Origin: Clostridiales bacterium
Lineage (GTDB): Bacteria; Bacillota; Clostridia; Christensenellales; CAG-138
DNA: 7,574 bases
NCBI GenBank assembly: GCA_031270585.1
Contig: JAISXK010000113.1
Location: 1-7,574, forward strand
Direction: 5' to 3'
The notes below the pieces were generated by a model. The model made no database searches. It worked only from the letters and a program-made list of their open reading frames with translations, and was not told the origin of the DNA. The translations under genes and the position numbers were made by a program. Positions 1 to 5,315 of this stretch are shown here, in pieces. Position 1 is the first letter of the stretch; every line of letters begins with the position of its first letter.

Positions 1-24
1 TGAAAAAAGTAAAAAGATGTGGAG

Positions 25-50
25 ATACCATATATCATGACATATGGTAT
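25..50. repeat. Perfect inverted repeat upstream of the small-peptide promoter
   Basis: ATACCATAT (25-33) and ATATGGTAT (42-50) are perfect reverse complements separated by 8 bases. A second hairpin, GGCGC/GCGCC (58-62 with 68-72), follows at once and lies where the -35 of the next promoter should be. There is no T-tract after either, so they are not clear terminators. They could be a regulator site, or the 3' end of a transcript entering from the left. The function is not visible. Confidence 0.5.
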
Positions 51-61
51 GCCTACAGGCG

Positions 62-97
62 CGGCAAGCGCCTTGATAACCTAATATAATCTGGACG
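62..97 (+). promoter_or_regulatory. Candidate promoter of the small hydrophobic peptide
   Basis: A perfect -10 hexamer TATAAT lies at 85-90. The -35 position (about 62-67, CGGCAA) is poor and sits inside the GGCGC/GCGCC hairpin, so the promoter may be weak or need a factor. Transcription would start near 95-98, giving a 5' leader of about 65 bases that begins with the 5' arm of the long-range inverted repeat. Confidence 0.5.
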
Positions 98-160
98 GGG
101 GCGAGCGCGGTTAGTCACATCCTTTTTGATAAAAATAAAAATCAGGGAGGGGGTGATGCT

Positions 161-223
161 ATGGAGCTTCTGATTTTGGCTCTTATAGTCGTATTGCTCA
201 TAATTGTAGCAATAAAAGAATAA
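161..223 (+). CDS. 20-aa hydrophobic peptide, putative type I toxin
   Basis: The ORF encodes MELLILALIVVLLIIVAIKE: one uninterrupted hydrophobic segment (residues 3-18) with an acidic residue at position 2 and a Lys-Glu end, enough for one membrane span. The extended Shine-Dalgarno GGGAGGGGGTGAT (145-157) lies just before the ATG and strongly supports translation. Very small membrane peptides of this kind, with a strong ribosome binding site and a convergent antisense RNA over the 3' end, are the hallmark of type I toxins (Ibs, Fst, TxpA and the 'holin-like toxins' of Gram-positives). Predicted role: insertion into the cytoplasmic membrane, with loss of membrane potential when not silenced. 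Family membership is inferred from architecture, not from close sequence identity. A non-toxic membrane micro-protein is the alternative. Confidence 0.72.
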   Translation: MELLILALIVVLLIIVAIKE

Positions 224-254
224 CCGCCCACAGCCTTAGCCAGCTAGCGGTTAT
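220..254 (-). terminator. Hairpin with U-rich tract ending the antisense RNA
   Basis: ATAACCGC (220-227) and GCGGTTAT (247-254) form a perfect 8-bp stem. Read on the minus strand it is followed by TCTTTTATTG, so it works as an intrinsic terminator for the antisense RNA only; on the plus strand there is no T-run after it. The stem begins inside the stop codon of the small peptide, so it may also shield the 3' end of that message. Confidence 0.55.
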
Positions 255-279
255 CCCGTAACTAGCGGCTAACCGTTAA
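244..279. repeat. Imperfect 18-bp tandem duplication in the antisense region
   Basis: Bases 244-261 and 262-279 are direct copies of an 18-base unit beginning CTAGCGG, matching at 14 of 18 positions. The copies lie in the overlap of the mRNA 3' UTR and antisense RNA. The wider stretch 232-283 also folds on itself (AGCCTT with AAGGCT at the ends, GCTAG arms inside), so it is probably a structured recognition loop. Confidence 0.55.
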
Positions 280-293
280 GGCTCGCCCTCGTC

Positions 294-322
294 TTGACTA
301 TATTGTACCACACCAAATTATT
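294..322 (+). promoter_or_regulatory. Weak plus-strand promoter overlapping the antisense promoter
   Basis: TTGACT (294-299) is followed after 16-17 bases by AATTAT/ATTATT (316-322). If used, transcription would start near 328, just before the AAGGAG of the 342-440 ORF. It lies face to face with the antisense promoter, so the two would interfere. The -10 match is only moderate. Confidence 0.3.
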
Positions 323-330
323 TTATGCAA
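302..330 (-). promoter_or_regulatory. Minus-strand promoter of the antisense RNA
   Basis: On the minus strand TTGCAT (330-325) is followed by exactly 17 bases and TACAAT (307-302). This is a good sigma-A promoter, stronger than the candidate for the peptide mRNA, as expected for an antitoxin RNA made in excess. The -35 overlaps the Shine-Dalgarno of the next small ORF (329-334). Confidence 0.7.
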
Positions 331-341
331 GGAGATATGCG

Positions 342-440
342 ATGGAAAAGAAAAAAGAAAAGAAAAAAAGAAGAACATCCGCAGCGGTTACAAACCGCTA
401 CAGGGCCGGACATTACGGCTCAATACAACAAATAGAGTGA
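342..440 (+). CDS. Small lysine/arginine-rich protein, possibly a truncated remnant
   Basis: An ATG seven bases after AAGGAG (329-334) opens a 32-codon frame. Residues 1-11 are almost all Lys, Arg and Glu; residues 12-32 read TSAAVTNRYRAGHYGSIQQIE. The start region is convincing. From memory, the basic head followed by an 'AVTNRY...Y..I' segment resembles the N-terminus of short ribbon-helix-helix or antitoxin-like proteins in Firmicutes, which continue for another 30-60 residues. Here a TGA stops the frame, so it may be a truncated gene. The frame after the TGA stays open to about 530 but does not look like the missing part. It could equally be a genuine micro-protein. No function is assigned. 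Confidence 0.45.
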   Translation: MEKKKEKKKRRTSAAVTNRYRAGHYGSIQQIE

Positions 441-465
441 CAAGCGCCGGGTAAAGGTGTATACT
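437..465 (+). promoter_or_regulatory. Candidate promoter of the RNA helicase gene
   Basis: GTGACA (437-442), 17 bases, then TATACT (460-465) make a good sigma-A promoter. The start would be near 472, leaving a leader of about 135 bases before the helicase ATG. Long leaders are usual for DEAD-box helicase genes that respond to cold or regulate themselves, but no known leader element is recognisable here. Confidence 0.5.
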
Positions 466-549
466 CAATTGATTTAAATGCAGCATTGTCAACATGTATG
501 TGGGCTTTCGCGTTATTTAAGCCGCCGCCGTAACACGGCCATGCATGTG

Positions 550-591
550 TTTTTGTTTGTAAAGAAATTGTATTTTTGTTTGTAAAGAAAT
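550..591 (+). repeat. 23-bp tandem repeat in the helicase leader
   Basis: TTTTTGTTTGTAAAGAAAT occurs twice, at 550-568 and 573-591, with a 23-base period and no mismatch. The second copy ends directly before the Shine-Dalgarno GAGGAG (592-597). The repeat is T- and A-rich, so it would keep the region before the ribosome binding site unstructured, or offer a repeated binding site for an RNA-binding protein. Confidence 0.75.
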
Positions 592-606
592 GAGGAGATT
601 ACTTTA

Positions 607-1734
607 ATGAATGCTTTTGAACCATTGGGCGTAAGCGCGCCCATACTGAGAAGCCTTGCCGATATGCGCTTTGATACGCCCACGCCCATACAGCTGCAGG
701 CCATCAAACCCCTGCTGCGCGGGCGCGACATCATCGCGAAAGCGCCTACCGGCACAGGCAAAACGGGCGCGTTTGGCATACCGCTGCTGCAAAAGATCGA
801 CAGGGACAAGCGCGTTACCCAGGCGCTGGTGTTGTGCCCCACGCGTGAGCTCGCGATGCAGATAACGGATATGTTAAAGGCCCTCGCCGGGCATTTGCCC
901 GGCATGCGCATCGCCGCGATATACGGCGGGCAAAATATAGAAAAGCAGTTTGCGCTGCTGCGCAAGGCCCCGCATGTGATTGTGGCGACGCCCGGCCGTT
1001 TGCTTGACCATATGGCGCGAAAGACGGCGCGCCTTGCGCTTATCAACATACTTGTGCTCGATGAGGCCGACCGCATGCTGGATATGGGCTTTCGCCCCGA
1101 TCTCAATAAAATTGTGGCGGGCGTGCCCGACGCGCGGCAAACCATGCTGTTTTCCGCCACGGTATCAAAAGAGATTTTGTCGATCGCGGGCGCGTACATG
1201 ACGAACCCCGTCACGGTAAAAACGGGGCGGGAAAGCGCCGCCGTCGATACCGTAACGCAATTTTACACCGAGGTGCCCCAGGGTAAAAAGCGGCCCGCGC
1301 TGCTGCGCATACTCAAAAGCGGGCGCTACCCGCTCACGCTGGTGTTTGTAAACACCAAACGCATGGCGGACAGATTATCCGGCCAGTTGGCCAGCCGCGG
1401 AATCCGCGCGGACAGCCTGCACGGCAACCTCAGCCAAAACCAGCGCGACAGGGTGATGAAGCGCTACCGCGCGGGCGAGTTTGACGTGCTCGTGGCTACC
1501 GACGTGGCCGCGCGCGGCATAGACGTACACAACATAGACGCCGTGATCAATTACGATATACCCAATGACCACGACAGCTACGTGCACCGCATAGGCCGCA
1601 CGGGCCGCGCCAGCCAAACAGGCGTGGCATATACGTTTGTATACAACGATGAGCTTGACAAATTGCTCGCCATGGAGAAGAACCTGCGCACCACCATCAC
1701 CCGCGCCGAAGGGATTGCCGCCACACTCGAATAA
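607..1734 (+). CDS. DEAD-box ATP-dependent RNA helicase, core-only
   Basis: The 375-residue protein has every DEAD-box motif in order: Q motif around TPTPIQ (24-29), Walker A APTGTGKT (46-53), PTREL (78-82), GG (107-108), TPGR (128-131), DEAD (152-155), SAT (183-185), motif IV VFVNTK, motif V ATDVAARGID (297-306) and motif VI HRIGRTGR (327-334). It unwinds short RNA duplexes with ATP and is expected to act in the cytoplasm on ribosome assembly, mRNA decay or cold adaptation. GAGGAG (592-597) lies nine bases before the ATG. Only 41 residues follow motif VI, so the basic C-terminal extension or RNA-binding domain of DbpA, CsdA or CshA is absent; it resembles RhlE-type minimal helicases. It appears to be transcribed alone. 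The family is certain; the specific paralogue name is not. Confidence 0.97.
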   Translation: MNAFEPLGVSAPILRSLADMRFDTPTPIQLQAIKPLLRGRDIIAKAPTGTGKTGAFGIPLLQKIDRDKRVTQALVLCPTRELAMQITDMLKALAGHLPGMRIAAIYGGQNIEKQFALLRKAPHVIVATPGRLLDHMARKTARLALINILVLDEADRMLDMGFRPDLNKIVAGVPDARQTMLFSATVSKEILSIAGAYMTNPVTVKTGRESAAVDTVTQFYTEVPQGKKRPALLRILKSGRYPLTLVFVNTKRMADRLSGQLASRGIRADSLHGNLSQNQRDRVMKRYRAGEFDVLVATDVAARGIDVHNIDAVINYDIPNDHDSYVHRIGRTGRASQTGVAYTFVYNDELDKLLAMEKNLRTTITRAEGIAATLE

Positions 1735-1784
1735 GGCGCAGTAGCCGCGCGCCCCAACCCCGCGCGTAAACGGCGTCTTTGCTC

Positions 1785-1829
1785 CCGGCCGTACCGATAA
1801 GCGTTGAAAACGCCTGGCGGTACGGCCGG
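1785..1829. repeat. Cruciform-like palindrome after the helicase, possible terminator
   Basis: CCGGCCGTACCG (1785-1796) and CGGTACGGCCGG (1818-1829) pair perfectly over 12 bp. Inside lies a second hairpin, GCGTT/AACGC (1801-1805 with 1809-1813). The stem is followed by a GC stretch and GGGTTTT (1838-1844) rather than an immediate T-run, so it is not a textbook intrinsic terminator. It lies between converging genes and may end or protect the transcripts. Confidence 0.55.
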
Positions 1830-1852
1830 CGCCCTTCCGGGTTTTATGCGAA

Positions 1853-1886
1853 CCGCCCTGAAAATGCCGCGGCGTTTTCAGGGCGG
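1853..1886. repeat. Second perfect 12-bp hairpin between converging genes
   Basis: CCGCCCTGAAAA (1853-1864) and TTTTCAGGGCGG (1875-1886) pair perfectly around a 10-base loop. A third GC palindrome, GGCGGCGCCGCC, follows at 1902-1913. With the 1785-1829 element, this 237-bp gap (1735-1971) holds no gene and consists largely of inverted repeats, probably acting on transcripts from both sides. Confidence 0.55.
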
Positions 1887-1971
1887 CTCGCGCTTTAGCG
1901 CGGCGGCGCCGCCGCCGGCGCGCGCGCTTGGCATGGGCGGCGTTTCTTCCGCGTAAAACAAACCGCGCGCC

Positions 1972-3003
1972 TTACACGCCCATGAGCAGTTCGAGCACGT
2001 ACATCTCCAGCTTCTCGAAGTTTTGCTCCTCCACGCACTTGGCCTGGAATTGGTAGTCGAACCTCTTCACCTTCTCCAGCAGCAGTTCGAAAATCCGCTT
2101 GGAATTGATGATATGCCGGTAGCAATCGTCCGCGCGCTGCGTCCGCATCGCCTTCACGTCCAGCCCCACGCATTCGCCCTGCTCCCCAAAGTTGTTCTCA
2201 TGCAGCACCTTTACCTGATTGAACGCCTGCCTCAGGTTCTCCACGCCAAAGCTCTTGTCCTGATCGTAGCGAATCCCGTTCTGGTCGTTCAAATGCACAC
2301 CCCATAGCTTGCCCCACGCCAGCGCCAGCGCCATGTCCGCCGCCGGATCCAGGCCCGAGAGGATCGAATGCGCGCTCTCGATGCACACGCCTACCCGCGT
2401 TGGATCTACCGTGTTCGCTCCCACCGCCAGCGCGTGTCCCGCCGTTCCGCAATAGCTGCGGTCGATGGGTTCGTTGGGCTTTGGCTCCACCAGTATCCGT
2501 ATCTCCCTGTCGTATTCCAATATCGTGTTGAACGCGTCGCGCAGTTGCCGTATCTTCTCCACAGGGTTCTTCCCCTCCGCGCACAGCGTACCCTCCCGCG
2601 CCAGCCAGAGCTGTATCTTATTCGTGCCGAGCGCCTTCGCGATGTCGCACGAGCGCAGCGAGCGCCAAATAGCGAAATCGTAATCCTCCCGCCGGCTCGC
2701 GGTGAAGCCCCCGTCGTTCGTATGGAAATCGAACCACAGCCGCGGCGCTACGAACTCCGCGAACAGCCCGTGCTTATGAAGCAGCGCGCCCACGTCCTTC
2801 GCGTAGTTCACTATCTGCTTCTCGCTCATCCTGTTCATATCCGGCACGGCGTCGTCGTCATGGAACTGCACCCCATCAAGACCGAGCTCGGCGAACTTCG
2901 CCACCTTTTCTTCCAGCGGAATAGACGGCCGGATCCCCGGCCCAAACGTCTCCGTTCCCTCGTGTACATTCCACGGCCCCACGGTAAACCTGAACTTACT
3001 CAT
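1972..3003 (-). CDS. Xylose-isomerase-like TIM-barrel sugar isomerase
   Basis: The 343-residue protein follows class I (Actinoplanes/Streptomyces type) xylose isomerases: active-site HDDD (48-51), DGGFTA (97-102), W133 with REG (136-138), EPKPNEP with metal ligand E173 and catalytic K175, GHALA (189-193), E209 and H212, YDQD (246-249), and D282-K284 with R287-T288. Members interconvert an aldose and a ketose using two divalent metals. Two oddities stand out: it is about 45 residues shorter than the usual ~388, with little C-terminal arm, and the position of the ligand Asp in HIDLNGQN is His237 in GVHLNDQN. AAGGAGG ten bases before the ATG supports the start. It lies 144 bp downstream of the lacI-type gene on the same strand, with no clear promoter between, so co-transcription is likely. 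No xylulokinase gene is in view, so xylose as substrate is unproven. Confidence 0.88.
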   Translation of the reverse strand: MSKFRFTVGPWNVHEGTETFGPGIRPSIPLEEKVAKFAELGLDGVQFHDDDAVPDMNRMSEKQIVNYAKDVGALLHKHGLFAEFVAPRLWFDFHTNDGGFTASRREDYDFAIWRSLRSCDIAKALGTNKIQLWLAREGTLCAEGKNPVEKIRQLRDAFNTILEYDREIRILVEPKPNEPIDRSYCGTAGHALAVGANTVDPTRVGVCIESAHSILSGLDPAADMALALAWGKLWGVHLNDQNGIRYDQDKSFGVENLRQAFNQVKVLHENNFGEQGECVGLDVKAMRTQRADDCYRHIINSKRIFELLLEKVKRFDYQFQAKCVEEQNFEKLEMYVLELLMGV

Positions 3004-3048
3004 CTGCCAATAGCCTCCTTCTTTCCTTGTTTTTATCCTTTACATCCC

Positions 3049-3091
3049 GATCCGGCCCCGCCCTTTTTTTGCTTTGCGCGCGCGCCGGATC
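3049..3091. repeat. Inverted repeat between the lacI-type and isomerase genes
   Basis: GATCCGGC (3049-3056) and GCCGGATC (3084-3091) pair over 8 bp around 27 bases that include a run of seven T's (A's on the coding strand). A 10-bp palindrome GGCATATGCC (3128-3137) follows the lacI-type stop codon. Neither has the layout of an intrinsic terminator for the minus strand. No convincing promoter hexamers are seen in this 144-bp gap. Confidence 0.35.
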
Positions 3092-3147
3092 CCCGCGCTC
3101 TTCTCTTTACGCCATATTCCGCTCATAGGCATATGCCGCGCTCGCGT

Positions 3148-4209
3148 TCACCGGGCGTCCGCCACGCTTATGAAGCCATTGGCAACGCCCGGCTTTATGG
3201 CCGTTTCCCGAACAATGACAGGGCCGCACGGCAAAACGATACGCGCCGCGCCGTTGCCGCCCATCATGGAAAAGAGCATATCTACCGCCCGGCGGGCAAG
3301 CGCTTCCGGCGAGATGGCGATTGTCGTCAGGGGAGGGCAAAAGTACTTTGCCTCCGGCACATCGTCCAGGCCGATAAAGGAAATATCCCCTGGTACGGAA
3401 TATCCCATCTTGCGCGCGGCGCTTATCGCGCTGAACGCGAAATTATCCTGCGCGCAGAATACGGCCGTCGGAATATCATTGCACGCGAGCATTTTTCGCA
3501 TCGCGTCTCCCGCGCTGTCCGCGCAGACGGCTTCGCCGCGCACCCACTCCTTGCGGGCGCGCAACCCGTATGCGCGCAGCGCGCGCTCGAAGCCGCGTAT
3601 AGTCATATCGTAAAAAAACGGCAGCGCTTCCATACCGATAAACCCGATATGGCGGTGCCCGAGCGACGCGAGAAAAGCTGTCGCGCGATAGGTGAGATCT
3701 TCAAAGTCGATGATGACGCAAGCCCGGCTCTCCGCTTCCTGAAAGCCGGGGTTTACGATCAGCAGAGGAATGTTTCTGTTTGCAAGCGCTTTGGCGGCAT
3801 TTTGCATAAGCCCTTGAAACGCGATGACGCCGTCCGTCCGTCCGCCCGCGATGATATCCACAAGCGTGTCGTCGCAAGGATCGTCCGACTGATAGGCCGG
3901 CACGACGCTGTATCCGCCTTCGGAAGCGAAATCCACGATACGCGCGACGACCCCAAAATAAAAATCCTTGCAGGCCGGCGCGGCCTCGCGGCGCAACACC
4001 GCGTGGATGTTAAAGCTGCGGCGCGTTTTGAGCCCTTTGGCGCGCAAATCCTGCCGGTAGCCGCTTTGCGCGAGAAGCTCTTGTATGCGCGCCCTCTGTA
4101 CCGGCCCGACACCGCCCTTGCCGTTGATGACATAGGATACCGCCGCAGGCGAGACGCCCGCCATTTGGGCGATATCTTTAATGGTGACGCTCTTTTTTTT
4201 ATTTTCCAT
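3148..4209 (-). CDS. LacI-family transcriptional repressor
   Basis: The 353-residue protein has the LacI plan. Residues 8-30 (VTIKDIAQMAGVSPAAVSYVING) form the helix-turn-helix, with recognition helix around V19-Y26. Residues 50-62 hold the hinge (GYRQDLRAKGLK). The rest is a periplasmic-binding-protein-like ligand domain with typical stretches DGVIAFQG, FIGMEALPFFY, AVFCAQDNFAF and DISFIGLDDVPEAKYFCPPLTTI. It should bind an operator and release it on binding a sugar-like effector. It is divergent from the isomerase/epimerase at 4440, whose promoter carries a matching operator. The start is unusual: no Shine-Dalgarno lies upstream, and a consensus promoter places the transcription start on the A of the ATG. 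A start further upstream is not possible because the promoter occupies that DNA. The effector is unknown. Confidence 0.95.
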   Translation of the reverse strand: MENKKKSVTIKDIAQMAGVSPAAVSYVINGKGGVGPVQRARIQELLAQSGYRQDLRAKGLKTRRSFNIHAVLRREAAPACKDFYFGVVARIVDFASEGGYSVVPAYQSDDPCDDTLVDIIAGGRTDGVIAFQGLMQNAAKALANRNIPLLIVNPGFQEAESRACVIIDFEDLTYRATAFLASLGHRHIGFIGMEALPFFYDMTIRGFERALRAYGLRARKEWVRGEAVCADSAGDAMRKMLACNDIPTAVFCAQDNFAFSAISAARKMGYSVPGDISFIGLDDVPEAKYFCPPLTTIAISPEALARRAVDMLFSMMGGNGAARIVLPCGPVIVRETAIKPGVANGFISVADAR

Positions 4210-4215
4210 ATAACA

Positions 4216-4244
4216 ATATTAGTTATGCGCACGCGCGTTGTCAA
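4216..4244 (-). promoter_or_regulatory. Promoter of the lacI-type gene giving a leaderless mRNA
   Basis: On the minus strand TTGACA (4244-4239), exactly 17 bases, then TAATAT (4221-4216). Only six bases (4215-4210) separate the -10 from the ATG, so transcription should start on or within a base or two of the start codon. ATAAC/GTTAT arms (4210-4214 and 4222-4226) make a 17-bp near-palindrome over the -10, a possible autoregulatory site. Confidence 0.75.
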
Positions 4245-4301
4245 TGTCGGTTATAAGGTAGGTGCGTTTGTCACGCGGCGCGGCGCAAGGCAAGAAAAAA
4301 C

Positions 4302-4330
4302 TTGACATCACTTAATCGTTTAAGTATAGT
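4302..4330 (+). promoter_or_regulatory. Promoter of the first isomerase/epimerase gene
   Basis: TTGACA (4302-4307), 17 bases, then TATAGT (4325-4330). Transcription should start near 4337, giving a leader of about 100 bases. The spacer is filled by the LacI-type operator, so bound repressor would exclude RNA polymerase. Confidence 0.85.
4310..4325. promoter_or_regulatory. LacI-family operator between the -35 and -10
   Basis: ACTTAATCGTTTAAGT is a 16-bp inverted repeat with perfect ACTTAA/TTAAGT arms and a central CG, the classical form of LacI-family operators. It covers almost the whole spacer of the 4302-4330 promoter. The adjacent divergent lacI-type gene is the obvious source of the repressor. 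No second full copy is seen in the window. Confidence 0.8.
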
Positions 4331-4439
4331 ATAAATATTCAAGCGCGTCCGGCACGGATGGAATTTTATTTGCATATCTTCATTCGCCTGTCCCCATCCA
4401 TACGCCAATTCTTTGGGCGCAAAATAAAAGGAGGTAACT

Positions 4440-5288
4440 ATGGGAATAAGACTTGGTATGCACGCCGACAACTGGAGAGAACGCTCGGGCAATTTTACGG
4501 ACGCGGTGAATTCCGCCGTAAAGCACAACCTGAAGTATCTTGAAGCGGGCGTTGTGGACGGCCAGTATTTCATCACCGCGCTTGGCTACGAACCCAGCCT
4601 GTGTCTGCGGGACAACCCGTATCCGACGCGCCGCCTGCTTGAAAAACACGGCCTGCAGCTTTCCATGCTCGACGGATCGTTTCCCATGTTTGGGCCGGAG
4701 GGCAGCTTCTATGGCGTACAGTATGCCTGCCAGACCATCCGCTACGCGAAGGAACTGGGTTGCCCAAAGGTGGATAGCGTCGACTCGGGCAAAGCGCCCG
4801 ACCTCCCCAGGGACGAGGTTTTCAGGATCACCGTGATGAACTACACGGAACTGCTGCGCTGGGCGCACGACTACGATATCGTTCTGTGCATCGAGCCGCA
4901 TGGCGTGTACACAGGCGACGGCGAGTTTATGCTGAAATTGCTCAGCCACTTTGAGGACGAGCATCTGCGCGTCAACTTCGATACGGGCAATACGTTCATC
5001 CAGGGGCATGACCCGCTTGAATACTTTAAGTTGCTTGAAAAATACATCGTGGCGTCGCATATCAAGGATGTGGACGCGGGGCTCGCGGCGGCTGTGCGCG
5101 GCGAGGAAACGGGGATCGCCTGCTCGCAGATCCATATAGGGGAAGGCGTGAACGCGGAAAATATCCGCGCCATATTGAAATACTTGCAGGCGAAAGACTG
5201 GGATGGCGACGTTTCCATCGAATGCAGCGGAAGCGATGAGAATATTGACAAAAGCGTGAAATGGATCCGCGGCGTATTGGGGGAATAA
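4440..5288 (+). CDS. Sugar phosphate isomerase/epimerase, TIM barrel (first copy)
   Basis: The 282-residue protein belongs to the xylose-isomerase-like TIM-barrel/AP endonuclease 2 superfamily. The usual metal-binding set is visible: E152 in CIEPHG, D181 in NFDTGN, H207 in ASHIKDVD and E261 in VSIECSG. Members isomerise or epimerise sugars or keto-inositols with Mn or similar metal; some relatives in gut bacteria (the C subunits of C-glycoside deglycosidases) cleave 3-oxo-glycosides, but the small partner subunit is not encoded here. AAGGAGG (4428-4434), five bases before the ATG, fixes the start. It forms a one-gene unit: LacI-type operator and promoter in front, intrinsic terminator behind. 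That suggests control separate from the 5582 operon. The substrate is unknown. Confidence 0.9.
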   Translation: MGIRLGMHADNWRERSGNFTDAVNSAVKHNLKYLEAGVVDGQYFITALGYEPSLCLRDNPYPTRRLLEKHGLQLSMLDGSFPMFGPEGSFYGVQYACQTIRYAKELGCPKVDSVDSGKAPDLPRDEVFRITVMNYTELLRWAHDYDIVLCIEPHGVYTGDGEFMLKLLSHFEDEHLRVNFDTGNTFIQGHDPLEYFKLLEKYIVASHIKDVDAGLAAAVRGEETGIACSQIHIGEGVNAENIRAILKYLQAKDWDGDVSIECSGSDENIDKSVKWIRGVLGE

Positions 5289-5315
5289 GGGCCGCCGCAA
5301 ACGATAAAAAGGCGC

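Larger units (their letters stand above)
94..293 (+). repeat. Long-range inverted repeat enclosing the small-peptide gene
   Basis: Bases 94-106 pair with 281-293 (13 pairs, one of them G-U), and 108-114 pair with 269-275 (7 perfect pairs), with a small asymmetric bulge between. Together the 20 pairs would join the 5' and 3' ends of the peptide mRNA around the whole ORF. Such 5'-3' long-distance pairing is known from type I toxin mRNAs, where it holds the message in an inactive form. Because the repeat is inverted, the convergent antisense RNA starts with nearly the same sequence as the mRNA. Confidence 0.7.
211..295 (-). ncRNA. Predicted antisense antitoxin RNA (~85 nt)
   Basis: A minus-strand promoter (302-330) would start transcription near 295, running leftward through the 3' UTR of the small peptide mRNA. 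It meets a hairpin (254 to 220) followed on the minus strand by TCTTTTATTG, ending near 211. The RNA would be about 85 nt and fully complementary to the mRNA 3' UTR and the last few codons. This is the size and geometry of antitoxins such as RatA-type RNAs. Both ends are predicted from sequence only. Confidence 0.6.

Noticed and set aside
513..1214. 233-codon minus-strand open frame opposite the helicase start
   Set aside because: It lies over the helicase motifs Q to SAT; composition is Ser/Ala/Arg-rich without domain features. It is a shadow frame.
2368..4305. Very long plus-strand open frame (645 codons) opposite the isomerase and lacI-type genes
   Set aside because: It runs antisense to two clear protein families, is rich in Arg, His and Pro as expected of a shadow frame in GC-rich DNA, has no domain and no ribosome binding site.
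4358..4543. 61-codon ORF overlapping the start of the 4440 gene as a possible leader peptide
   Set aside because: No Shine-Dalgarno precedes the ATG, it overlaps the real gene out of frame by about 100 bases, and the sequence shows no regulatory codon run.
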